This document shows positions 1-9,072 of a stretch of DNA of 64,000 bases, in pieces. How positions within the stretch are numbered: position 1 is the stretch's first letter; the number at the start of each line of letters is the position of its first letter. This DNA comes from Erythrobacter sp. (GTDB lineage Bacteria > Pseudomonadota > Alphaproteobacteria > Sphingomonadales > Sphingomonadaceae). The notes beneath the pieces were generated by a model. The model was given only the letters and a program-made list of their open reading frames with translations. It ran no database searches and was not told the origin of the DNA. The DNA is taken from contig NZ_JAMWYX010000006.1 in the NCBI RefSeq assembly GCF_024305245.1, positions 124,001-188,000 on the forward strand, written 5' to 3'. The translations under genes were made by a program, and so were the position numbers.

Positions 1-2
1 CG

Positions 3-461
3 CAATACAGCCTCAGCGGTTGGCGGATCGAGGGCTGGAAGCGTGCCCTTGGCGAACACGGCCTGCCGTGGGAGGGCCTGCTCGAAGCGGGCGATTTCGG
101 TTACGAATCCGGCACGCGGGCCACGCGCGCGCTGCTCGATCGAAACCCTGATCTGACAGCGATCATCGCCAGCAGCGATCAGATGGCGCTGGCCGCACTC
201 GAAGTCGCGCGGGACCGCGGGATGAGCGTGCCGCGCGACCTGTCGCTGGTGTCGTTCGACAACACTCCGATCGTGCGTTTCACCCAGCCGCCGCTGACCG
301 CCATCGACCAACCGATTTCGGAGACGGTGTCGCGCGCGGTAGAGCAGCTTATCCTTCACGGCCGCGACGAGGGAGGCGATGCCGTGATCGAAGTCGCCGC
401 CACCCTGATCGAACGGTCGTCCACCGCGCCCGCGCCGCCAAGCATTTCGGACGCGGCTTGA
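3..461 (+). CDS. LacI-family transcriptional regulator, C-terminal part (5' end outside window)
   Basis: The open frame enters from the left edge and ends at a TGA at 459-461. The visible ~152 residues are the periplasmic-binding-protein-like effector domain of a LacI/GalR repressor. They include the signatures IIASSDQMALAALEVARDRG, VPRDLSLVSFDNTP and PPLTAIDQP, which in this family form the effector-pocket edge and the C-terminal subdomain. The DNA-binding helix-turn-helix must lie upstream of the window. The stop overlaps the TTG start of the following sugar-type MFS gene by 3 bases, so the two are probably cotranscribed. A GH3 glucosidase follows with a LacI-type palindrome in front of it, so I infer that this protein is the local regulator of glucoside use. 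Confidence 0.9.
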   Translation, partial: QYSLSGWRIEGWKRALGEHGLPWEGLLEAGDFGYESGTRATRALLDRNPDLTAIIASSDQMALAALEVARDRGMSVPRDLSLVSFDNTPIVRFTQPPLTAIDQPISETVSRAVEQLILHGRDEGGDAVIEVAATLIERSSTAPAPPSISDAA

Positions 462-1669
462 ACCCGTCGCTGCCGGAGGCCGCTCGCCAGCCGGGCTGGT
501 TTCTGGTGCTGTTCGCATTGGCAGCGGCGGGCGGGGCAGTGGCCTATGTTCCGCTGCTGACGGTGCTGCTGCCGCAGCGGATCGCCGAATTGCAGGGCAG
601 CGAGGATGTCGCGGTGCTGGCACAGGTGAGCTTCTTCGGCGCGGTGGTGGCCAGCATCGCCAATATCGCGGCCGGCATATTGAGCGATCGCTTTGCCATG
701 CGCCGCCCGTGGATCGTGGCAGGACTGGCGCTTTCCACAGTGCTGCTGCTGGCGGTCGGCGAAGCGCGATCGGCGAGCGAATTGGTTCTGCTGGTGATGG
801 CCTGGCAAGTCGGGCTTAATCTGATGCTTGGGCCGCTGATGGCGTGGGCCGGGGACTGCTTTCCCGATAGCCAGAAGGGCGTGCTCGGCGGCGCTTTGGC
901 AGTGTCTCCGGCGCTGGGGGCGCTGGCGGGGTCGCTGGTGACGTATGGCGGGCTGGTTCCTGTAGAGGGGCGATTGTGGCTGGTCGCAGCGCTTGTCGCA
1001 GCGCTGGTGCTGCCGGCGGTGGTCTGCGGCGGCGGGCGCACCCGCGCGAACCTGATGCAGCCGCGCGTCGCGGTCGCCGGAGATGATCTGCCGAAGGTCG
1101 ACCACGCGGTGCGCCGGATGTGGTTGGCGCGGTTTCTGGTGCAGGTGGCCGAAGGCGGCATGTTCGCGTTTCTGCTGTTCTGGCTCCGATCACTGGCGCC
1201 GGGTTTCCCGGAGAATGCGGCGGCCAATATCTTCAGCGTGGTGCTGGTCTGTGCAGTGCCGCTGTCGCTGCTGCTGGGCCGCTGGTCGGATCGGCATGGC
1301 CGCCCGATCCTGCCGCTCGCGGCATGCGCGCTGCTGTGCGCGGCGGGGATGCTGGTGATGGCGGGGGCGGGCACGCTCGCGCTGGCGGTGGCGGGTTACG
1401 TGCTGTTTGCCATTGCTGCCGCGATCTTTCTTGCGCTCCACACGGGTCAGACCTTGCGGGTGCTGCCCGCGCCGCAACATCGCGGGCGCGATCTGGGATT
1501 TTTCAACCTCACCAACACGCTGCCGGGAATGGTGATGCCGTGGCTGACGGTGATGTTGGTGCCGGGGCTCGGCTATTCCGCGCTGTTCGTGCTGTTCGCG
1601 GCCCTGTCGCTGGCGAGCGCGGTGCTGCTGGCAACCTTCGCGCGACCTGTGGGAACCCGCATCGCCTGA
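458..1669 (+). CDS. MFS transporter, probably a sugar/oligosaccharide permease
   Basis: This is a 403-aa, strongly hydrophobic protein with about 12 predicted membrane segments, the usual MFS length. The loop after TM2 reads GILSDRFAMRRPW, a good match to the MFS motif G-x3-D-R/K-x-G-R-R/K. A second half-repeat, LGRWSDRHGRP, follows TM8. The start is a TTG overlapping the regulator's stop; no better ATG lies nearby. The context (LacI regulator upstream, lipoprotein GH3 glycosidase downstream) suggests import of a glucoside or its hydrolysis product across the inner membrane. The exact substrate cannot be read from the sequence. Confidence 0.85.
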   Translation: MNPSLPEAARQPGWFLVLFALAAAGGAVAYVPLLTVLLPQRIAELQGSEDVAVLAQVSFFGAVVASIANIAAGILSDRFAMRRPWIVAGLALSTVLLLAVGEARSASELVLLVMAWQVGLNLMLGPLMAWAGDCFPDSQKGVLGGALAVSPALGALAGSLVTYGGLVPVEGRLWLVAALVAALVLPAVVCGGGRTRANLMQPRVAVAGDDLPKVDHAVRRMWLARFLVQVAEGGMFAFLLFWLRSLAPGFPENAAANIFSVVLVCAVPLSLLLGRWSDRHGRPILPLAACALLCAAGMLVMAGAGTLALAVAGYVLFAIAAAIFLALHTGQTLRVLPAPQHRGRDLGFFNLTNTLPGMVMPWLTVMLVPGLGYSALFVLFAALSLASAVLLATFARPVGTRIA

Positions 1670-1709
1670 TCGCTTGATGCTTGCAAAAGGGCGCGGGGTT
1701 TGTAGTATC

Positions 1710-1725
1710 TTGATAACGTTCTCAA
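1710..1725. promoter_or_regulatory. LacI-type operator palindrome upstream of the GH3 gene
   Basis: The 16-base sequence TTGATAACGTTCTCAA is a palindrome centred on AACGTT with a single mismatched pair. LacI-family operators are typically palindromes with a central CG of this kind, and AACGTT-centred sites precede sugar-utilisation genes in alphaproteobacteria. It lies about 50 bases upstream of the GH3 start and is the only such palindrome noticed here, so it probably overlaps the promoter and is bound by the adjacent LacI protein. Confidence 0.6.
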
Positions 1726-1772
1726 CTGAACGCACGACCAGCTGACCGATGGTCTTGGGAGGGACTTGCCTG

Positions 1773-4157
1773 GTGACGCGTAATATTTTCGGGCAGCTCG
1801 CAGCGAGCGCGGGCCTTGCTGCCTTGCTGGCCGGCTGTTCCACAACGGCTCCGTTGCAATCGACCGGCGCAGCTCCTGCCGTGCAGGCAAAGGCTGCACC
1901 CGCCACGCCTGAGCAATTGCTCGCGGCGATGAGCCTCGAGCGCAAGGTCGCGCAGATTGTGATGCCGGATATCGGCTCGATCACGCCTGCCGATGTGCGC
2001 CGCTACCGGTTCGGCACGATTCTCAACGGTGGCAATTCCGGGCCATACGGCGATGACAAGGCGCCTGCAGCGGATTGGCTGAAGCTGGCCGACGAGTTCT
2101 GGGAAGCATCCACCGCGCCGATTCCCGGCGGCGAACCGGCAATTCCGGCGTTGTGGGCGACCGACGCGGTGCATGGCCATGCCAACGTCATCGGCGCGAC
2201 CGTTTTTCCGCACAATATCGCGCTGGGCGCGGCGGGTGACGCAGAACTGATCCGCCGCATCGGCGCGGCCACGGCGGTGGAGATCGCGGTCACCGGCATC
2301 GACTGGACGTTCGCTCCGACCATAGCGGTCGCTCGTGACGACCGCTGGGGGCGCACCTACGAAAGCTATTCCGAAGACCCGCAACTGGTCGCCCGGCTCG
2401 GCGCGGCGATGGTCGAAGGCTTGCAGGGACGCCCCGGCGAACCGGGCTTCCTGGGCGCAGGCAAGGTTGCGGCGACGGCCAAGCATTTCTTCGGTGACGG
2501 CGGCACGGCTCAAGGGGTCGACCAAGGCGACGTGAACGGAGATCTTGCCGAATTGATGGCGATCCACGCGGCGCCATACCCCGCCGCGATCGAGGCCGGT
2601 GTCGCCAGCGTAATGGCCAGCTTCAATTCGATCAACGGCACCAAAATGCACGGCAACGGCCCGCTGCTAACCGGTGAGTTGCGCGGGCGGCTGGGTTTTG
2701 ACGGGCTGGTGGTGGGCGACTGGAACGGCCACGGGCAGGTCGCGGGATGCACCAATGCCGATTGCCCGCAGGCGCTGTTGGCGGGGCTGGACGTCTACAT
2801 GGTGCCCGAAGACTGGAAGGCGCTTTACGCATCATTGGTCGGGCAGGTCAGGGACGGCACGATCCCGATGGAGCGGCTCGATGAAGCGGTTCTGCGGGTG
2901 CTGCGCCTGAAGCAGCAGCTCGGCATTTTCGATGGGCAGGTGAAGCCGTCTGATCGCGCTTACGGCGGTGCCTGGGAACTGCTCGGGTCGCCGGAACACC
3001 GCGCCATCGCGCGCGAGGCGGCGGCGAAATCGCAGGTGCTGCTCAAGAACCACGGCGTGCTGCCGTTAAAGCCCGGCGTGCGGATCGAAGTGGCCGGAAG
3101 CGCGGCCGACAATATCGCGCAGCAGGCTGGCGGCTGGTCGGTCACGTGGCAGGGTGGGGGCGATCTGACCGCTGCCGATTTCCCCGCCGCGACGTCGATA
3201 TTTGACGGGATTGCCGCTGCGGCCAAGGCTGCAGGCGGCGCGGCGGTGCTGGCCAAGGATGGACAAGCGGGCGGGGAGCCTGACGTCGCCATCGTCGTGT
3301 TCGGCGAGGAGCCCTATGCCGAATTCGTCGGCGACCGCAAGGATCTGGCCTTCCGCGACGAGGAAGGGCTGGCGCTGCTCAAGGCCTATCGCGAGCGCGG
3401 CATTCCGACAGTCGCGGTGTTCCTGTCGGGCCGCCCGCTGTGGATGAACCGCGAACTCAACGCCGCCGATGCTTTCGTCGCCGCATGGCTGCCGGGAAGC
3501 GAAGGCGCAGGGGTGGCCGATGTGCTATTCGGACAGCGCCCCGCGACCGGGCGATTGTCGTTCAGCTGGCCCGCAAGCTGCGAAGGCGCGCCGCTCAACG
3601 GGCCGGAAGGCGCGCTGTTTCCGCTCGGCTACGGGCTCGATCTGGGCGCGGCCACGCGCCTCGCCCCGCTGGACGAAACCTGCAACGCTCTGACAGCCGA
3701 TAGCGGCGCGGCATGGTTCGCCGCCGGGCGGCTCGGCGCACAGGTGCAGGCTGTCGCCGATAACGCCGTGCTGCCCGATCTGCGCGGCACCGGCAACGGC
3801 ATCACCGCGACCGGCATGGATCGCAAGGCGCAGGAAGACGCGCGCCGCATCGCCTTCGCCCCCGGTGCAAAGCTGACGCTGACCGGCCCTGAAAGCGGGG
3901 CCGCGTGGCGCATCGCCTATCAGGTGAACGAGCGGCCGACTTCACCCGTCACTGTCACCGCAGGGGGCAAGGTGTTCGACATCACACAACCGCTTTCGGT
4001 TGCCGAGGGCAAGGGCTGGCGTGAAATGGTGCTGAGCGCGGCGTGTCTGGGCGAAGCGGGTGGTCGCCTGACCTTTGCATCCGAAGGTGCCTTCGTAATC
4101 CAGATCAGCGATATCAGCCGCGATAGCGCCGCCGAAGCGACCGAGTGTTCATTCTAG
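1773..4157 (+). CDS. GH3 family exo-beta-glucosidase, lipoprotein
   Basis: This is a glycoside hydrolase family 3 enzyme of about 794 aa that removes glucose from beta-glucans or cello-oligosaccharides. The GTG at 1773 is preferred over the ATG at 1749 because GGGAGGG lies 9 bases before it and it gives a clean lipoprotein signal with lipobox LLAGC, so the enzyme should be anchored facing the periplasm or outer membrane. The N-terminal TIM-barrel carries the KVAATAKHFFGDG substrate-loop motif. The GH3 nucleophile is expected at Asp316 in LVVGDWNGHG. The second alpha/beta sandwich follows (KSQVLLKNHGVLPLKPG), then a C-terminal extension typical of ExoP-like bacterial enzymes. The 3' end overlaps the convergent DUF1501 gene by 4 bases. 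It is probably controlled by the LacI operator at 1710-1725. Confidence 0.93.
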   Translation: MTRNIFGQLAASAGLAALLAGCSTTAPLQSTGAAPAVQAKAAPATPEQLLAAMSLERKVAQIVMPDIGSITPADVRRYRFGTILNGGNSGPYGDDKAPAADWLKLADEFWEASTAPIPGGEPAIPALWATDAVHGHANVIGATVFPHNIALGAAGDAELIRRIGAATAVEIAVTGIDWTFAPTIAVARDDRWGRTYESYSEDPQLVARLGAAMVEGLQGRPGEPGFLGAGKVAATAKHFFGDGGTAQGVDQGDVNGDLAELMAIHAAPYPAAIEAGVASVMASFNSINGTKMHGNGPLLTGELRGRLGFDGLVVGDWNGHGQVAGCTNADCPQALLAGLDVYMVPEDWKALYASLVGQVRDGTIPMERLDEAVLRVLRLKQQLGIFDGQVKPSDRAYGGAWELLGSPEHRAIAREAAAKSQVLLKNHGVLPLKPGVRIEVAGSAADNIAQQAGGWSVTWQGGGDLTAADFPAATSIFDGIAAAAKAAGGAAVLAKDGQAGGEPDVAIVVFGEEPYAEFVGDRKDLAFRDEEGLALLKAYRERGIPTVAVFLSGRPLWMNRELNAADAFVAAWLPGSEGAGVADVLFGQRPATGRLSFSWPASCEGAPLNGPEGALFPLGYGLDLGAATRLAPLDETCNALTADSGAAWFAAGRLGAQVQAVADNAVLPDLRGTGNGITATGMDRKAQEDARRIAFAPGAKLTLTGPESGAAWRIAYQVNERPTSPVTVTAGGKVFDITQPLSVAEGKGWREMVLSAACLGEAGGRLTFASEGAFVIQISDISRDSAAEATECSF

Positions 4158-5326
4158 CCGTGCATTATCCCCGATAGCGGCGCTGCGCTGCGGCCCGGAA
4201 ACAGCCGGGCCATAGCCTGCGCCGGGTCCAGACCCAGATGTTCGGCCACCGCGCCCGCCAGCACGCTTTCCAGCGCAATGGTGGGCGCAAGGTCGCGGCC
4301 TTGGTAAAGCTGGCTTGCGCCAAGCCCCGGCCAATCGGCCAGCACGCGCCCGCCGCGCACGCCGCCGCCCAGCACCATCGCTGCGCTGGCGGTGCCGTGA
4401 TCGGTGCCGCCGGTGCCATTGAGCTGCGCGGTGCGGCCGAATTCGGTCGCCACCAGCACCATCGTATCGCGCCAGCCATCGCCCATCCCGCTGCGATAGG
4501 CGGCGAGCAGCGCGTCGAGCCCGCGCGCCTGCCGGGCAAACCCGCCGCGCTGGTTGGCGTGCGTGTCCCAGCCGTCGAGCTCGATCATCGCGATCCGTGC
4601 GCCGCGTTCGCCCCTCATCAGCGAGGCGACCAGGGCTCCGTTGGCGCTGGCATCGCGCAGGTTCCGCAGGCCATCGTCGCCTGCCATCGCCCGAGTTTCG
4701 AGCGCGCGCGCCCACAGACCTGCCAACTCGGCGTCGCTTTCGTACAGTGCGCCGACGCGGGCCATGAAGTCGGCGCTCGCATCGGGCAGGGACGAGGGCG
4801 CGTAACTCGACACCGGTGCATTGCCGCGCAGCGCCAGCGGCACGGACGGTGCGATCGCCAGCGCACGCAATGGCTCGTCCGGGGCCGCTTCGTTCATCAG
4901 GCCCACCAGCCGGTTGAGCCAGCCGTCCTTGGCCGAATAGGGCACCTGTCCGCCGCTTTCGAGCAGGTTCTGCCCGTCGAAATGCGACCGTTCGCGATAG
5001 GCGGTGGCGGCGGCGTGGATGAACAACGCCTCGCCCGCCTGCGCCGCCTTGCCGATCTCGGCCAGCGCCGGATGGAGCGCGAAGAAACTGCCGATCCGGG
5101 GTGCACCGTCGTAATCGGTCAGGCTGGCTCCACGCAAGGCTTCGAGGCCGGGATCGCCAACCGGGGCGAGCATCGACAAGCCATCGGCAGCGCCGCGCAG
5201 CAGCACGAACAGCAGATTGCGCGTGCCGCTGGCCTGCGCCAGCGCGATACGGGGCAGGGCAAGCCCGCTGGCCCCTAGTGCAAGCGATCCGGCAAGCAGC
5301 GTGCGGCGATCGAGTGGGGTGAGCAT
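4154..5326 (-). CDS. DUF1501 domain protein, Tat-exported
   Basis: This is a 390-aa protein. Its N-terminus DRRTLLAGSLALGASGLAL followed by ALAQ is a twin-arginine signal peptide, so export of a folded protein to the periplasm is expected. The body matches DUF1501, a family distantly related to alkaline-phosphatase-fold sulfatases: NLLFVLLRGAADGLSMLAP near the start, IELDGWDTHANQ in the middle and EFGRTAQLNGTGGTDHG near the end. No activity is firmly established for the family. It sits 6 bases downstream of the DUF1800 gene, the usual genomic partner, and the two are clearly one operon. Confidence 0.9.
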   Translation of the reverse strand: MLTPLDRRTLLAGSLALGASGLALPRIALAQASGTRNLLFVLLRGAADGLSMLAPVGDPGLEALRGASLTDYDGAPRIGSFFALHPALAEIGKAAQAGEALFIHAAATAYRERSHFDGQNLLESGGQVPYSAKDGWLNRLVGLMNEAAPDEPLRALAIAPSVPLALRGNAPVSSYAPSSLPDASADFMARVGALYESDAELAGLWARALETRAMAGDDGLRNLRDASANGALVASLMRGERGARIAMIELDGWDTHANQRGGFARQARGLDALLAAYRSGMGDGWRDTMVLVATEFGRTAQLNGTGGTDHGTASAAMVLGGGVRGGRVLADWPGLGASQLYQGRDLAPTIALESVLAGAVAEHLGLDPAQAMARLFPGRSAAPLSGIMHG

Positions 5327-5332
5327 AACGGC

Positions 5333-6802
5333 CTATCTCCGCATCATTTCAGGGGCAACCAGCAGCAGTGCGAGCGCTTGCCGCCCGCTTTCGGCGCGGG
5401 TCAGCCAGCTGCGCGTGGTATCGCTCAGGGTGCCGGGAAAGGCGGTATCGGCGCGGGCGATGACATCGTCGGCGGGCACGGCCTGCACCATGCGTTCCGC
5501 CAGTTCGGAGCGGCGCAGCAGCACGTCGGGCGCGGCCCAGCTGGCGGCAAGATCGTCATAACCGGCGGGCGAGGGCGCGCGCCACGGCGATTGGCCCAAC
5601 TCGTTCAGCACGCGCGCGATCCGGCGCGGCTCCAGCCCGTCGATGCCTGTCAGCCGGGCGGCAGCGACAAACCATTCGAACGGCGCGCGAAACTTGACCG
5701 GACCCGGCACCCACGCTTCGGACGAAGCGATCAGCGTGCGGGTGAGGCTGGCAAGATCGCCGCCGGTGGTGCGGAAATCGGCCTCCAGCCGGGTGACGAG
5801 GCTGGCGGGCGGGGTGTCTCCGGCGAAATGGCGAGCCAGCTTGATGGCGATGAAGCGCGCCGTGGCGGGATGCGTGGCCAGATCGTCCAGCACCGCCAGC
5901 GCCTGCTCCGCCCCGCCCGCGGGGTAGCGGCGGCCCATTATTTTGCGCGCGCCCGGTTCATGCGCCAGCGCCACGAAGGCCGCGCCGCTCGGCTGGTCTT
6001 CGGCGAACCGGCCGACCCGCCCGATCCCCGGCACTGTCCAGCCGGTCAGCGCGCGGGCAAGCTCGGTCACGTCGCCCTGATCGTATCCTCCCCCGACACC
6101 GAGCGTATGCAGTTCGAGCACCTCGCGCGCGAGATTTTCGTTCAGCCCGCCGCGTCCGCCCTGCGGGTTCGCGCGCCGCCGTCGGCGCTGCTGGAACGGC
6201 GAACCCGGTCCGGTCGACTGGAACTGGTCGAGATAGAGCAACATCGCCGGATGCAGGACGGCAGCCTTGAGCATGTCGGAAAAGCGGCCCAGCACGTGCG
6301 GGCGGATCGCGGTGAATTCGTGCGGGCCGACTTCGAATTGCGTCCCCGGCTTGCCGACCGAGACGCTGAAATGGTTCGACCAGAAATGCACCAGCCGTTC
6401 GACCATCGGCGCAGGACTGGCGATGGCGACGTTCACCCGCACCGCCAGATCATCGATTGCGACGCGGCGCGCTTCGACCAGCTTCTTGCGGTAGTCGGGC
6501 GGGAGCGCAGCCAAAGCGGCGGCGCGCGGATCGTCCGCGCCGGTTTCTGCCATCATCGCTGCCGCGCCAGCATCGTTCATCGCCGGATCGCCCATCTGCT
6601 GCATCTGATCGCGCAGGCCCCGCAGCAATTGCAGCATTTCGCCGGTCTTGCCGCGGGTCTTGGTGCGCGCGGCAATGGGGCGCGGCGCTGGGTCGAAGGT
6701 TTCGAGTTGGCGCAGCAAAAAGGCCACAGGGTCGGCGGGTGGCCGCTGTCCGCTCGCAAGACCATAGCCGAAGCGGTTGAGCGCAATGCTGGCCTTGCTC
6801 AT
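5333..6802 (-). CDS. DUF1800 domain protein
   Basis: This 489-aa protein matches DUF1800: an N-terminal ALNRFGYGL segment, a central LVHFWSNHFSVS motif, NENLAREVLELHTLGV, and TELARALTGWTV. I start it at the ATG at 6802 (MSKASIALNRFGYG), where DUF1800 homology begins; a longer in-frame start at 6880 adds a basic stretch unlike the family. DUF1800 and DUF1501 proteins are encoded together in very many bacteria and are thought to act as a pair at the cell envelope; the reaction is unknown. There is no obvious signal peptide on this protein. Confidence 0.88.
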   Translation of the reverse strand: MSKASIALNRFGYGLASGQRPPADPVAFLLRQLETFDPAPRPIAARTKTRGKTGEMLQLLRGLRDQMQQMGDPAMNDAGAAAMMAETGADDPRAAALAALPPDYRKKLVEARRVAIDDLAVRVNVAIASPAPMVERLVHFWSNHFSVSVGKPGTQFEVGPHEFTAIRPHVLGRFSDMLKAAVLHPAMLLYLDQFQSTGPGSPFQQRRRRRANPQGGRGGLNENLAREVLELHTLGVGGGYDQGDVTELARALTGWTVPGIGRVGRFAEDQPSGAAFVALAHEPGARKIMGRRYPAGGAEQALAVLDDLATHPATARFIAIKLARHFAGDTPPASLVTRLEADFRTTGGDLASLTRTLIASSEAWVPGPVKFRAPFEWFVAAARLTGIDGLEPRRIARVLNELGQSPWRAPSPAGYDDLAASWAAPDVLLRRSELAERMVQAVPADDVIARADTAFPGTLSDTTRSWLTRAESGRQALALLLVAPEMMRR

Positions 6803-6927
6803 CGCCCGATCCCGTCGCAGGTCATTGCATTCATCGGCTCGTCCTATCGCGGTCTGGCAGAATGCTACCCGCCGTCTCATTGCCTAACGGACCAGAGCCG
6901 CGAACCCTTCCCGATGCAGCCGCTTTT

Positions 6928-8886
6928 CTACGGCTCGACGATCGCGAAACCCTGCGGCATCGGGTCGAGCGCGTCGATCAGGTGTTGCAGTGCGGCTGCA
7001 TCGCCTTCGACCTGAAGCCCCGCCGCCTGCATCGTGCTGACCGGCTGCTTGAGAAACAGCAGCGCCAGCACCAGCGCCCGTGGTCCGCGCATTGCCACAT
7101 CCGGTGCGGCTGGCGTCTCGCCCACGCGGCCGATCAGCACGCGGCCATTGGCTTCCAGCATCGCCTGTTCCTTGCGGTCGGTCAGCTCCAGTCCGATGGT
7201 GAGACTGCGGTCGCCGAAGCGCTCCGGCGCGAACCGGGTGGCGGCGGAATCGAGCAGTTCCTGCGTAGCGACGGCGGCGATCAGATCGGTGCTCTGGGTG
7301 GCGGCGCTGCGGGCGCTTGCGCCGCGCAAATCCCGCGCCGCTGCCAGAAACTGGTTGCGCCAGATCGCGCTTTCGGAGCTGTAGCCCTGCTGTTCGTAAC
7401 TTTCCGCCAGCGCCGCGCGTGCCGCCGCATTGTCCGGCTCGGTGAACACGAGGTTCTGGAGCAGATCGGATGACCAGCGGTAATCGCCGCCCGCCATCGC
7501 ATTGCGCGCCAGCGCCAGTACGCGCTCTGCGCCGCCCAGCGCATCGACCAGCTTTGCGGCGCGTTCCACCGGAGGATGCGGATTAAGGTTGGCGGGCACG
7601 GCGTCATACCAGCCGAGGTAGAACTGGTAGATCGCCTTCGCATTGTGGCTGTAGGTGCCGTAATAGCCGTGGGTCGACCATTCCTGCCCGAGGTCGGCGG
7701 GCAGGGTCAGGCTTTCCGCAATCTCGGCCATGGTCTCGCCGCGGTTCATCCGGCGCACGGTCTGATCGTGCAGGTAGCGATAGTTGTCGCGCTGTGCTTC
7801 GAGCCACTGCGTGCCTTCGGCGCGCCCGAAGATCGGCCAGCAATGGCTCGATATCACCGTGTCGCTTTGCGGAGCATAGCGCCGCGCCGCCTCGTCGAGA
7901 TAATGCCCCCAGGCCCGCGCATCGCGGACCTTCGCGCCGCGCGGGGTAAGGATATTGTGCATCGTGCAGGTGGCGATCTCTGCGGCGAGGAAGGTCTTTT
8001 CCGCTGCGATGAAGACGTTGAACTCCGCCGGAGCCTCGCTGCCCGACACGATCTGGAATTCGAGGCGCACCCCGTCCACCATCCGCGTCTCGCCGGTGGC
8101 GGCGATGGTGTCGGTCGGCGTGATCAGCGACAATGTTCCGCCCGATACGCCCATGCCGATGCCGCTGCCCATCTGCCCTTGCGGCCCTGGCGCCATGCCG
8201 GTCGCAAACTGATAGGCCGCGCGCCGCAGCATCGCGCCGCCTGCCATGACGTTCTCTGACGTGGCTTCCTCCATAAAGCCTTCGGGCGCGATCACAGCCA
8301 CGCGCCCGGACGTCGCATCGTCCGGGTCGATCACCCCGCGCACTCCGCCGAAATGGTCGGCATGGCTGTGCGAATAGATCACCGCGCTGACCGGCCGTGT
8401 CCCCAGCGTGGCATTCACCAGCGCCATCGCCGCCTTCGCTGTCTCGACGCTGGTCAGCGGGTCGATAACGATCCAGCCGCTCTCGCCGCGGATGATGGTC
8501 AAGTTGGCAAGGTCGAAGCCGCGCACCTGCAAGATGTTGTCGCTGACCTGGTAAAGCCCGTGATGCTTGAGGTGCCTCATGTGCCGCCACAGGCTCGGAT
8601 GGACACTGTCGGGGGCTGCGCCATCGACAAAGGCATAGGCATCGAGGTTCCAGACCGGATTGCCAGCCGCGTTGCGGATCACCGGATCGGGCAGCGTGGC
8701 GATAAAGCCTCGGGTGGAGAATGCCGCGTCGCGCGTGCCGTCTTCCGGAAGCCCGGCAGCGGCGGATTGCTGCGCGGCGATGGTCGCCGGCGAGGCGGAC
8801 GAATTGCCGCCGGGTGTCTGCGCGCCTGCGCCCGTCGCAGCCACCATCGCCAGCCCGCCGGCTGCAGCCATCATCGATTTGCGCAT
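6928..8886 (-). CDS. Alkyl/aryl sulfatase, metallo-beta-lactamase fold (SdsA1/BDS1 type)
   Basis: The 652-aa product is a secreted class III alkyl sulfatase that hydrolyses primary alkyl sulfates such as SDS, releasing the alcohol for growth. The start at 8886 is chosen because GGGGAGAAGG stands just before it and it gives a signal peptide ending in ATGAGAQ; the open frame continues upstream but non-homologously. The binuclear zinc motif HSHADHFGG is at residues 173-181. Downstream are the ExxT-type segment (FLAAEIATCTMHN), the HGYYGTYSHNAKAIYQFYLG dimerisation region and a C-terminal SCP2-like domain ending near QGFAIVEP. Length and domain order match the family. It is the first gene of the minus-strand group, with the DUF1800/DUF1501 pair downstream after a 125-base gap. 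Confidence 0.93.
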   Translation of the reverse strand: MRKSMMAAAGGLAMVAATGAGAQTPGGNSSASPATIAAQQSAAAGLPEDGTRDAAFSTRGFIATLPDPVIRNAAGNPVWNLDAYAFVDGAAPDSVHPSLWRHMRHLKHHGLYQVSDNILQVRGFDLANLTIIRGESGWIVIDPLTSVETAKAAMALVNATLGTRPVSAVIYSHSHADHFGGVRGVIDPDDATSGRVAVIAPEGFMEEATSENVMAGGAMLRRAAYQFATGMAPGPQGQMGSGIGMGVSGGTLSLITPTDTIAATGETRMVDGVRLEFQIVSGSEAPAEFNVFIAAEKTFLAAEIATCTMHNILTPRGAKVRDARAWGHYLDEAARRYAPQSDTVISSHCWPIFGRAEGTQWLEAQRDNYRYLHDQTVRRMNRGETMAEIAESLTLPADLGQEWSTHGYYGTYSHNAKAIYQFYLGWYDAVPANLNPHPPVERAAKLVDALGGAERVLALARNAMAGGDYRWSSDLLQNLVFTEPDNAAARAALAESYEQQGYSSESAIWRNQFLAAARDLRGASARSAATQSTDLIAAVATQELLDSAATRFAPERFGDRSLTIGLELTDRKEQAMLEANGRVLIGRVGETPAAPDVAMRGPRALVLALLFLKQPVSTMQAAGLQVEGDAAALQHLIDALDPMPQGFAIVEP

Positions 8887-9072
8887 TGCCTTCTCCCCGT
8901 GTCGTCCCAGCTCGTGATGCCCGCGCAAGGATGAGGATTCAAGCGCTCCGGCGCGTACTGGTGCCGCGCGCTGCGGCCTAACCCAGGCGAATGCGGCGCC
9001 GGACAACTGCCGACACCCTGAAACGCGACGGTTGGCAGAAATCCATCTCGCCAAGCCGCCAGGGAGCAAAGT

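Noticed and set aside
4238..7015. Long plus-strand open frames (346 and 545 aa) opposite the DUF1501 and DUF1800 genes
   Set aside because: They mirror the minus-strand genes, are rich in Arg/His/Gln as antisense frames of GC-rich genes are, and have no recognisable domain.
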